Source of the DNA: Magicicada septendecula
Taxonomy: Eukaryota; Arthropoda; Insecta; Hemiptera; Cicadidae
DNA: 64,000 nt
Reading direction: 5' to 3'
Assembly: GCA_034769895.1 (NCBI GenBank)
Contig: CM068372.1
Span: 371,895,258 to 371,959,257 of the forward strand
Shown: positions 35,330 through 45,484 of the stretch, in pieces
Layout: each line of letters starts with the position of its first letter
Numbering within the stretch: the stretch's first letter is position 1
The notes under the pieces: model-generated
What the model was told of the DNA's origin: nothing
Seen by the model: the letters and a program-made list of their open reading frames with translations, nothing else
The model's database searches: none
Program-made: the position numbers and the translations under genes

Positions 35330-35760
35330 GCGAGGACTCCGGTCTCCAGTTATCCCTACCTCTGAGTCATCTAATTTTGTTATTCTCAAGTCCCTTGTCA
35401 TATTCTGCAGGCTTTGGTCCTACTGTTTCTCTAACGTTCTGGGACACAGTGGAAGTTTGCCTCGACAGTTCTGGATTTCTTTTCACCTGTCCCAACTAAC
35501 TAAGTTTTCTAAGCCTCATAAAATTTAAAATATTTTGATTTCATAGAATAATAGTATCTCGTCATTGAAACGAATCCTCCAAATTTCTTTTAATACCTTC
35601 CCAGGTGTTGCCTTCACTGATAAGGTCACATATTTTCTTTTCGTTTTTCTTTCAAATATCTTGAAAGAGTGTCAGTCTCCCTCATTTATGGACACCTGTT
35701 GTTTCTCTACCATACGTTACAACACGTCGTATGAAATTTATATACGATTTAAATAAATCG
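35330..35760 (-). pseudogene. probable decayed RT tail (M)
   Basis: Minus-strand frames show weak LINE tail blocks such as FIRRVVTYGRETTGVHK and MRLRKLS followed by LGQVKRNPELSRQTS, split by stops. The pattern (VxTYGxET, then LGxVKR) fits an RT C-terminus, but decay is heavy. Confidence 0.4.
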
Positions 35761-35764
35761 ACAC

Positions 35765-36690
35765 GGGTAACCCATCTTAGATTTGAAGAACTTTATATTT
35801 GCAAAATAGGCTACGTTAATTAATGTAATTCTTACCTGGATTACTGATAAATTTTGTTGTTGTGGGTGACTTCTGTTGTAAGGTATGTAAAAATAATGTA
35901 AATTTTAAAAACCTTTTATTTGTGATAAGTCTTCGATTTGTAGGTACACCCGTCAAGGTATAAACATTAAAACCTCGTAAATCAGTGATTAGAGTTACTA
36001 AAGGAGTACGCATCTCAGAATCGAACTTGCATTTTATACAGAAAAAGTAAAACTACTACTGATTCTATTCTTGTCTTCGATTGTTCCTTTTTGCTTGACG
36101 CTGTTTGAGTCAAATGTTTCATCAATAGAACTTTCTCAAACGTTAAGTGGTAAATCTAAAAAAAACAAAATTTCACAGTACGAATTTATAATTTATCCAT
36201 TGTTAAAACAATCATCTGGACTCTTAAAGCGGTGCACTGTAAAACAAATAATAAACAACTCATGGACTTGAAAGCATTGAAACTAAACCTACGTACAAGG
36301 ATGAAATCATACAACATGGTCAATATAATGAGCATAGTTGTACCTCTGTATTTTAACCTACCATCATAAAAGCCAAATAGATGATTATTTCTTAATAAGC
36401 TTTAAGTTTAAAAATCTGAATAAACGGACGTAAGCTGTAATGTCTTTCTGATGATGACAGTGTATTTCCTCTGAAAAATAAAATAAATACATATCTTAAA
36501 AATAATTTCATTACATTATATTAAACATTTTATTCATCCTAAAAAGCTATATTGATTAAACATTTTTCATTTTTTATGTACACTATAAAATACGTTTTTG
36601 GATAATACAGTGTTGTGTATTGACTTTTATTGAATTTTTAATAATACAGAGTATTTGTAAATCATATTTGTTGGAGTGTTTACAAATATT
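35765..36690. other. AT-rich intergenic sequence
   Basis: CTGATGATGACAGTG at 36,449 is a fragment resembling the hammerhead box but without GAAAC. No gene. Confidence 0.35.
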
Positions 36691-37100
36691 ACTCAATGTT
36701 GGTAGGACTGCCATCGAGATAGAGGTAAAAAGGCAATGTTACGCAATGTTCGCTGCGACGGCGGGCTACAGGAGAGGATCGTGTTCCAGCATCCCACTGG
36801 CAGAAGAACGAGACGGAGGCTGTCTGCCGAGCTTATGGGGTTGGAGGCGTAAAGCTTCATCCCAGCTGGAACTGCGTACGTTCTCCACGTTCGGCGACTC
36901 CAGGTGAATGACCTCTAGTAAAGTGCAGGATGACCAACAGCGCTTTGTACGGGGAATCGAAAGAGCGGCGACCATTTCGCTTGCATAAAATCGGGTACAA
37001 CTTAAGCAGTAGATTTGCCACGTTCTCTGACACGAAGGGACCGTTTGACGTTTGACGTATCCTATGTAATTCTCAAGGTGAACTAAACATTGAAAAATGC
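36690..37100. other. GC-richer patch, unidentified
   Basis: A roughly 400 bp block of balanced composition inside AT-rich DNA. The minus-strand frame 37,125-36,766 (containing HLESPNVENVRSSSWDEALR) and a plus-strand frame both stay open. I recognise neither. It could be an unknown repeat or a decayed exon. Confidence 0.3.
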
Positions 37101-37314
37101 AAAATTCCATTTTCCCGTGTAACAATATACGGTTTTGGTCGTATTTATTTTTTTTATTATGACGGTCTCTAACTCTAACGGTTAAGCAGTTACCCTCAAT
37201 CTACTTTTTAATTTTAAACATATTTGTTTGTTAACGGTCCAAGTCACGTGTTTTAATTTCTTATTTTCTTACCTTTGTTAGGTCCGTCTTGTGACTTTTA
37301 TCTTTAGAATAAAA

Positions 37315-37366
37315 TTAGTGTGACGCGTTTCGGGTCATCTGACCCATCCTCAGACACTTGCTCGAA
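37315..37366 (-). ncRNA. candidate minimal hammerhead ribozyme 4 (best example)
   Basis: On the minus strand: stem I strand AGTGT, box CTGAGGA, extra T, stem II GGGTC-AGAT-GACCC with five perfect pairs, GAA, self-complementary ACGCGT, C as cleavage-site base, then ACACT, which pairs perfectly with AGTGT as stem I. Everything a dimeric hammerhead needs is present; only the additional U after the box departs from the classical consensus. Confidence 0.68.
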
Positions 37367-37636
37367 AAGAGGTCGTCATATATTAAAATTCAATTAAAAT
37401 AAAAATAAAAACACACATATGTAAATTCATTGTCAATAATTAAATGATCAAAAACATGAATAACACTGTTGTTGTGGTGCACCACGCGATTACCGATCGA
37501 TAATCGCGTGGTGCACCACGACAACAGTGTTATTCATGTTTTTGATCATTTAATTATTGACAATGAATTTACATATGTGTGTTTTTATTTTTATTTTTAT
37601 TTTTATTGAATTTTAATATATGACGACCTCTTTTCG

Positions 37637-37688
37637 AGCAAGCGTCTGAGGATGGGTCAGATGACCCGAAACGCGACACACTAATTTT
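37637..37688 (+). ncRNA. hammerhead-like motif 3 (mutated copy)
   Basis: CTGAGGA (37,646-37,652), extra T, GGGTC (37,654-37,658), loop AGAT, GACCC (37,663-37,667), GAAAC (37,668-37,672). Compared with motif 4, the stem III strand is ACGCGA, no longer self-complementary, and the stem I strand is AGCGT, giving a mismatch with ACACT. Both changes are expected to weaken it. Confidence 0.55.
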
Positions 37689-37744
37689 ATTCTAAAGATA
37701 AAAGTCACAAGACGGACATAACAAAGGTAAGAAAATAAGAAATT

Positions 37745-38450
37745 TAATTTTAAATAATTTATTTAGCACAAGGGTTAAGACGAGAAGTCTTTCGTTTTCA
37801 TTGTTCAGTGCGAATTGCAAAACTAAAAACGTTTCTGCTGGCTTACCGGAGGTGAAAACCATATTTTTTCTTGACTCCAATAAAAAGGTATTTGAATTTG
37901 ACTTTTTTCCATTGACCGTTGTCCGCTATGCAAATTCTTTCAAATAAGATAATGCTTGCTTCTCTGTGTTAAACATTTTTGAATTTTTTTTAGAATAATT
38001 TATTTAATGTGTACGGAATATTAGGCTACTGTTGATTACTATATCTGAATTAATACAGCTTTAAATAAACTGCTGGTTCACGATTAAGCAGACTGGTCAA
38101 TATAGCCTGGGAAAAAACTATCAAATGCTTGATTGCTGACTGTGTTTTAATATTTTCTATTTCTCTGTTACTTTTGTTTAAACAGTTTCTAATCATTATC
38201 TAGTTTAGTTGTTTTTTCGCTGCAAGTTAATAATCATCATTAAACTTTAATCATTTTTAAATTTTACTCATAAATACTACTCTTTTACTCTTTACAGAGC
38301 TTGATTCATTATTTTTTTTAAACAGTGCATGTATTGAGTACGGATATACAAACAATAGGGTAACTTCAACATTTTGTTTATGTCCTCTGCATGCGTATAC
38401 GTTGTCCATACTCTTATAGTAATTACTAAGAAATACTTATGTAGACACTA
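37745..38450. other. AT-rich intergenic sequence
   Basis: No feature supported. Confidence 0.35.
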
Positions 38451-38454
38451 AAGG

Positions 38455-38905
38455 AACTTCGGATCAGCGGCAGAATTCGGTCTAGGAAGCTGCCTATGGT
38501 TGTAGCCCTCGGGGGCGGGGGGCGCAAGGAAATTTATTTTGGAGCAAACAAACAATTTGATACAGGAATACAATAGGCATACATATAATATAATAATGAA
38601 TTTTTCAAAATTATTATTACTAATAACTAAGCCTGTAAAAATATAAACTCATTCTCATTTTAAGATAAATTGATAAAATCATAATGAAAACCTGAGAAGA
38701 ACAATTGTCGTGCTTTTTCCGAACTTAGAAGTTGCATTGAGATTATTTCAGTATGATGATTACAGTTTCATCTGGTGAAAGGTCTTTTAACGTGCTTAAA
38801 AGAATAAAGAATTATCTGAGAAACCTTTTAACGAAAGACATATACTTTCAATTTTAGCCAGCTTTTCTTCAAATGCTGAATTGGTAAAAATTTTGAGCAA
38901 GTTGA
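38455..38905 (+). pseudogene. hAT transposase C-terminal remnant
   Basis: The plus-strand frame near 38,765-38,850 reads SSGERSFNVLKRIKNYLRNL, the conserved hAT dimerisation segment (ERSFSxLKxIKxxLR). It decays into stops afterwards. A CAGCGGCAG string with a G-rich run at 38,467-38,525 may be a decayed hAT terminus. No matching right end found. Confidence 0.6.
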
Positions 38906-39136
38906 TGATGATGTTATTCGATGATGACAATCGAAAATTCGATAATGTTATTCAAGGTTTTGCTTCTTCAGAGTCACCCCGAGTTGAATCGTAATAATGC
39001 TTTAGGGTTGAACAGTAATAACACATTTGAAATGAATTATCCATTAATAATACAAAGATCATCATCAACATCTTCGTCTTCACATCACGGAATAGGCAAG
39101 ACGCTGCTTCAATAAAGATTAAGGAGAATATGATTT

Positions 39137-39155
39137 ACATATATATATATATATA
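39137..39155. repeat. (AT)n run at LTR element left border
   Basis: Alternating AT directly before the left LTR; the opposite border at 47,975 is also (AT)n, so the target duplication (probably ATAT) cannot be separated from the repeat. Confidence 0.85.
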
Positions 39156-41641
39156 TTGTATAGTCCCACGTCTTGCGGGTTTCTCGTTCTTTCAGCCCCA
39201 ACGTTGCCGGCGTCAATTTGTATTGCGACCTGTGTGTACGGTTTAAGCCACACTGTTGAGTTCGTCAATTTATAATATTTCTCTCGTATGTACCTCTCTT
39301 TGATTATTTTTAATATTTCAATTTCTTATATATCTGGGTTTACCAGATATAGTAATATCGTTAATTATGACTATCTTATCTCTCTATTTAATCTAAAAGT
39401 GTTAGTGAGAATGTAACTTATGTATGTAGGGTGTTATTCAAAAATTCCGCTCAGCCCTAGTCTGCCTTGTAGAGAATTATAGAAAATTCGTGTGTAATTC
39501 TCTTCTCTTTGGTATCGGAGAATTCCGCAACAAGCGCTGCAGTTCCAAAACAAACGGAATTTAGAGGTTAACCCACCGCGTACGGTGCTTAGTTATTATA
39601 CATTCGGTATGTTTAATTCTTATTCCCACTTCATTAAATAATACCCAAATAATAAGATCCTGAAATTATACAAGGTTTCTTTATTAGTTCAATTTTTTTT
39701 TAACATTCAATAAGATTGGTTTTACTTGATATACGAAAGGCTATACGTTGAGTTAATCGATTATTGTTCGGTCCAATATTTTATTTTAAATTCAGTTATA
39801 TTTTTTTTTATAATTAATTTAGATTCAGGGTGTGAAGGTTCTTTCAACTGTGGGGAAGATTAAAAATACATAGATAAGAATGCAAGATATTACAAAATTA
39901 AAGTGTTGTTGTGTTTAATATTATTTATACAATTGAAAATTACCATACGAAGTACTAAGCGACTCTGGAAGGCGGTTGCTTTTAACCTCGTGAGTTGACG
40001 ACCCGTATCAATCAGAGATGATATGATTTTCTTTATTCTTGTCTTCAAGTGGTAATAAAGTGGAATCCTTGGTCCTGGTTGATTTAGAAATACCGCTCCC
40101 TTTGTTCACCAACGGCCAAACTAGTGATTACGTTCTTCGGCAAACTCTGGATCCAAATACGTTTTCTATCGTATGATGTAAACTGCGATGTCCAATGTGA
40201 TTTAATGGTTATTATTTTTCGTTTGGTTTGTAGGATTAATTCTTTACACAGGTAGTTCTTTATATGGTATTATTATTTCATTAAATTATCATTTGTTCTT
40301 GATCTGATATTGGGCAATCCAAGTCATTCCTTTTCGGAATTCAATTACTTATTATCGTTTGTATGATACCATTATACAATTTGGTTAATGTTTGCTGGCC
40401 TAATTATGACAGTTATTCATATATGGTGACTGTTACTGGATTTAAATAATTTAGATTAAATTAGTTTTATTAACCATTCTCTTGGTTTAATCTCATCACG
40501 TTCAGATCATAAATTGCAATAATCAAAATCAACAAATTATATTAATTTTTGTTGTCCCTAGCAACAAATTTTTTTATTCTTTTTCAATGTTTTGTTATAT
40601 AGTGATAATTTCATATATTATTCTTCCACTCATCAAAATAATTCCTTATTAAACTTCCATTATATCAAAATATAATCTTATTTATAGCCTGTTTACTAAT
40701 TTCTATATATGTTCTGCTGGTTTTTCAATCTTAGTCTGTTTCTTTTCATAATTATTATTTTTCCGATATCAAACGTTATCAATCGAATCATTGCACTATG
40801 GCATTATCATAATTTGGTTATATTGAGTTTGTTTATTATTTATTATTAATTATCATAGGTTTTTTCTAACTCCTTGAACTATATTCATTAATTATTATTA
40901 ACTTCTTTCCCTAACTTTTCTATTCTGAGTTGTTATATAGTGTTATTGGCTGTTAGGCCTTTTATTATATTTGGATCTACTTTTGAATATGACTTGTTAA
41001 CAACTATAGCCTTTTTATATAAGTTTACAAACATAATCAACACTTAACTATGTACATGTACACAAATAATTATTCTTATTATATCTAACAACAACTTTAT
41101 CTTGACCTATGGATCACACATAAGAAAAATTGAAATTAATTAATACTAATTAACTGATTTCCCTCACATTTCTACAACAGTAAACAAATAATACATATTG
41201 CTTCATTATTTGATATTACATCAACAAGTAAGCTTCATAAGCTAACACAAACTTTAACATAATATTTATAGTAACAACATAACATTATACAATTCAGAAT
41301 CAATATTTCCGATTAACTAGTAATGTATATTATTGACTCATTTTTATCTATTTTCACCGTCATTTACTTTAACATATTCGATATTAGTTTCTTTCTTATA
41401 ATTCTTATCAGTATTTTTGATTTATTTACTTCTCACTGAACATTGATTTCTTACTATTGTCTATATTACATGTTTATTTTTTATTGCTATTACTACCTTG
41501 CATCCTTATTCATTTTTATACAATGATAAATATATTTATTTGACCCTTGTATTAGTATGGGATTTAAATATTTATTTCCCTATTATATTTCTAATATTTT
41601 TATTTATGTAACGTTGAGGACCGCATTTCTGTTGCTTTACA
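39156..41641 (-). repeat. LTR, left copy (3' LTR of the element)
   Basis: 2,486 bp, beginning TGTAT and ending TTACA on the plus strand. It aligns end to end with 45,485-47,974, with only scattered substitutions and small indels. Confidence 0.95.
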
Positions 41642-41660
41642 TATGCTCCCCCTCCTAAAG
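41642..41660 (-). other. polypurine tract
   Basis: On the minus strand AGGAGGGGGAGCATA lies directly against the 3' LTR, the usual position of the plus-strand primer of LTR retrotransposons. Confidence 0.8.
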
Positions 41661-42923
41661 AAGTTTAATTTACCTGAATGTAATTTAGGTCAAGTAAACT
41701 TGTATTTTTTACACGCCTTTTCTTCATATTTTAATTGAATGGTCAACGATGGGATTCTCAATGCAACTTGTTTAGACTAGTATTCGCAATTCTTTATTTA
41801 ATGACATTTCATTACTCCTATTAACATTCTTGGTTATATATAATTTTTCTTTAAACAGTATTTGTCGATAGTTGGTTACAATATTCAATGAAACTTTAGG
41901 TTCACTTCTCTTCTACTTCTAGTTACTGCAATCACTGTATTTCTCCATTATTCTTCTGTCAGCTATTTTCCTTCTGTTTTCTTCGTCATTCTTTTTGGAA
42001 TTTGATGTCATTCTTCGCAACGATTCTAATATCCCTTAAATATTCACTTTCCCTAACAATCCCTAATATGTGAGTTGGTACAGTTCAGAGAGGCACTGTT
42101 TGGCTTCATACTCTGCTGTCCACACTACACTTCAATATAGTACTGCTGGAATTCATCTACAGTCAGCTATAAAAATATAATAATATCATAATAATCTTCT
42201 TAATTAATTAATAATAAACATTTGGGAATTCTTTACATTGTCGCGTTTTATATTTAATTATTCTTATCTTTTATACTTTGTGATTCCATTTTATTTTCCT
42301 TAATCATTTTCTGTTAACACTTCTGACAGTCATTATCTGTAATTAATCTTGATCTTCCTTCTTGTTGTGACAGTAACTCTAAGTATCATTCTTCATTTGT
42401 TCTTATATTTCCAAGAATTTCTAAATTGTAATTGGTTTGATTATTATTATTACTTAAGTTCAGTGTAATTATAGTCATTAACTCAACCATTGTTCTTCTT
42501 ATCTTATTTTACTACCTTGTCTGGTTACATTACAATGGATTATGTTGATAAACATTTTTTCTTGTTCCATTTGATATTATTCTTGTCATAATAAATCATT
42601 TATTTTGGTTGTTAATTTCATTTGGCAATTCGCCATGTATTTTAGGTCATATTGTTTTTTCTTTTACTATTTTGCATAGGTACTTCTTGATATAAAAAAT
42701 GTTATCTTGGGGTTTCATTATTCCTTATTTATAATATTTCTTCGTAGACATATAGTAATATTTCTGGTTTTCTTCTGTAATCTTGGGGTTGTTATTAACT
42801 CTTCTTAATACCTTCTTCATAACTATATAGTAAGTCGTACTTACTTCCTTTTGAATGTTGTGTTTTCTATTTAAATAATATTGTTCAAAAAAATCTTTAG
42901 TAAGTTGTGCTTACATACCTTTT
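41661..42923. other. non-coding internal region of LTR element
   Basis: AT- and T-rich sequence where pol would be expected. No open frame or RT/integrase motif found on either strand. Confidence 0.6.
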
Positions 42924-43125
42924 GGATTTAGTGGTCTTTCTCCAAATTCAAATTCTCTTTTAATTCCAAATGTTTTCTCTTCAAAATTGGTAATAAGTTG
43001 TTCTTATTTTATTTTAGGATTTAGTGGTCTTTCTCCAAATTCAAATTCTCTTTTAATTCCAAATGTTTTCTCTTCAAAATTGGTAATAAGTTGTTCTTAT
43101 TTTATTTTAGGACTTAGTGGTTTTA
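42924..43125. repeat. 93 bp tandem repeat inside LTR element
   Basis: GGATTTAGTGGTCTTTCTCC starts at 42,924 and again at 43,017; a third unit starts at 43,110 (GGACTTAGTGG) and stops early. The first two units are essentially identical. Looser relatives (GTAAGTxGTxCTTAC) precede them at 42,828 and 42,898. Confidence 0.92.
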
Positions 43126-43181
43126 TTAAATAATATTTCCGTCCGTCTTGTCAGTATTTTATTATGGGTGATGATGTTTCT

Positions 43182-43397
43182 TCATAATATTTTTTTTATA
43201 GACTCCTGATTATATGTTCCCTTAATCTTTTTCGTGATAGGGTTCATTATTTCATAGGTATTATTATTATTATTTTTTGTTATCACATAGGGTCCAGTAT
43301 TTATCATAATTGTGGATTGTATTCCATTTAACTTAGCTATTACATATATAATTTCATTATTACTATTACTGTGTACATGATTATTATCCTCTTCCAA
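43182..43397 (-). pseudogene. retroviral-type aspartic protease-like scrap
   Basis: The frame contains IIYVIAKLNGIQSTIMINTG followed by PYVITKN. The layout (beta strand, xxVNG-like turn, hydrophobic strand, xxTG) fits the start of a retropepsin, but the catalytic Asp of DTG would be Asn here, and the flap and second half are missing. It lies downstream of gag in another frame, as expected for pro. Short and Asn-rich, so uncertain. Confidence 0.35.
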
Positions 43398-43534
43398 TAA
43401 ATCTTCTCTAATATTTTTTAAATAATGGTTAGTGATTATAGTTATGGTATTATCATTCGTAGGTTTATTTGCAAGTCGTTGTTCCCCAAGATTACGGTTC
43501 AGTGAAGGCTATTCTTCATTTTTCACTGCCTCTA

Positions 43535-45249
43535 TTAGTTTAAATGAGGGCTTCCCCCATCTTCTCTATTTTCCGGTGAGTTCTGAGGTTGATTTTGTAA
43601 AGGTTCGGGTCGGTCCTCTGTATTATGTTCCGTTGTCCTATAATTTCTTTCATTTTGATAATTGTCTTCACGCCGGGATTGATTATAATAATTGTTATAT
43701 TGGTGAGTCTTTGGGTAATACCGTCGCTGATTGTTTTGAGGTCTGGAATAGATATAATTAACATTGTGTCTATAATTATTGGGTCGGTTGTCCCCATCTC
43801 CTCTATTATTACGACTGTCGTGGTAATTATAATGATTATTGCCACGATAATTATAATTCCTTCGATTATTATTCTAGTGATCGTTCTGCGTTCTATTCGT
43901 GTTAACGTTCTGAGTTGGTCGATTGTGATCATTACTATGAGAATTTGTTTGTTGATTGTTATTATTTTACTTATGGTATTTATAATTTAGTACTCTGTTT
44001 CTTTGATACTGAGTTTCGTGTTCATAATTCTCAAGGAATTTGGCCATGGCTGGGATTGTTTTAATTTGGCTACACATACGTGCGTTCTTTATTCCTTCCT
44101 CATAATGGTAGGATAGCTGTATCACTAAACATTCTTCGGGAATTCTGGGCTCTAAATTCCGTGCCATGCATACTTTTCCGAGGAAGTATGATGTAGGAGA
44201 CTGTCCTACGTTCGTTTCATATCGACCGTTGCTCAAATTATTTCTAACCATGTTCTGGGTCGACTCCGACCAATATTTTTCTTTAAATTGCTTTTTGAAT
44301 TCGGTCATGTCCTGTATATCCGGACGCACCGTCGTCCACCAATTATCATACGTATCCTTAAATGTCTCATCAATCATACCGCGTATCATACTCCAACGGT
44401 TCTCTCTATTTCGTGTGATCAACTCTTCCAACCTCTTTAAAAGTTCCATCGGATTACGTTTGTAATTTCGAAAATTAATCGACTCCCGGTTATCATGGCT
44501 AGTTATATGATTATGCTGGCATGTCCTATCCCACCATGAATCTACTTCTTCTTGTAACTGTAGTTCGCGTCTACTAATTTCCTCCATTTTATTTTTACTT
44601 GTATTAATTTGACCTTCCATATTGTTTAAATTGCCATATACCCTTTCTAGTCGCTCACCCATGTCTGTCTGTATTTGCGTAATCCCTTCTTTATTCTCCT
44701 CTCGTATCTGATGTACTTCTTGTTTAATTTTCTCATATTTTCCGACAGTTTCCTGTTGGATTTCTTCGACCATTGTTTTACTCTCATTTTGTATGTCATT
44801 AATTTTATTTTGTAATTCCTCACGAACCTGTATTACTGTTTCGTTAGTTTTTTCTAATTTTTCATTTGTTTCGGCTATTTCTAATTTCCTTTCCTCATTA
44901 TTTTTGTCCACCTTTTGGTTAATTGTCACATGGATATTTTCAATTCTTTCGTTAATCCGCCTTAAATTTTCTTCGTTTATTTGCAGATTTCTTCTTTCAT
45001 TTGTTTTATACTCTCATTGTTCCTATCGAACCTTTCGTTAATTTGGATTAAACCTTCATTCATTAATTTTGAGGTTTCCTTATTTTCCTTAATTTCCTCA
45101 TTTATTTTCCTCAGATTTTCGTTAGTTAGTCTATTCTGTTCTGCCATAAATTTCACCATTTCCTGCCAACTTAGTACTTCTCTGGCTTCCGCTTTATCTA
45201 TCTGGTCCCCTTGGGCATCTTCTTCAACTGTTTGTCTTTCCGTGTCCAT
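43535..45249 (-). pseudogene. retrotransposon gag, broken
   Basis: Two frames make up the main part. The first (45,249-44,977) is acidic and coiled-coil rich and remains open upstream without ATG to about 45,420. After a frameshift near 44,985 the second (to 43,970) continues the heptad-rich coil and then a capsid-like domain (FRNYKRNPMELLKRLEEL, FKKQFKEKYWS, TSYFLGKVCMARNLEP). In the same frame a stop at 43,967-43,969 and another at 43,874-43,876 interrupt a C-terminal Asn/Arg/Tyr-rich basic stretch ending at 43,535, probably a nucleocapsid-like tail without CCHC knuckles. Confidence 0.8.
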
Positions 45250-45463
45250 AATTACTTCGGTTTCTTCTTTATCGCTTGTCTGTTGTTCTATTTCACTATC
45301 TGTGACTACTTCTGTTTCTTGTTCTTGTCCACCTTCTTCCTTCTCCGTGTCTTCTGCCCTCTTCTTCGATCTACCTCTGGTATTATGAATTTTTATGCTC
45401 CCACAATTGCCTGCTCTGGTTAAGTAATATTTTTATAATTATAGTTTTACTTAACTTAAGCCC

Positions 45464-45481
45464 TACACTAGTTGAGCGCCA
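45464..45481 (-). other. primer binding site
   Basis: Three bases inside the 5' LTR the minus strand reads TGGCGCTCAACTAGTG. TGGCGC complements a tRNA 3' end (GCGCCA), and the stretch resembles the tRNA-Lys-type primer sites used by many retroelements. The tRNA match should be checked. Confidence 0.65.
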
Positions 45482-45484
45482 ATT

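Larger units (their letters stand above)
37254..37743. repeat. ~490 bp near-perfect palindrome
   Basis: The left arm (37,254-37,492) and right arm (37,501-37,743) are inverted copies with an 8-base centre (CCGATCGA). The few differences include a 6-base length change in an ATTTTT run and point changes in the hammerhead-like part. The arms share CGCGTGGTGCACCACGA-type inner sequence, a TCATTTAATTATTGACAATG block, and an outer ACCTTTGTTA. Each arm contains a hammerhead-like motif, so the motif is present on both strands. Confidence 0.93.

Noticed and set aside
36449..36475. CTGATGATGACAGTG
   Set aside because: Resembles the box and start of stem II of motif 1, but there is no pairing strand or GAAAC.
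43540..43932. Minus-strand Ile/Thr-rich 130-codon frame
   Set aside because: It is the out-of-frame reading of the Asn/Arg/Tyr-rich gag tail.
43432..45423. Plus-strand open frames opposite gag (hydrophobic Ile/Ser/Phe-rich)
   Set aside because: They are antisense shadows of the Asn/Glu/Lys-rich gag; hydrophobicity follows from the complementary codons.
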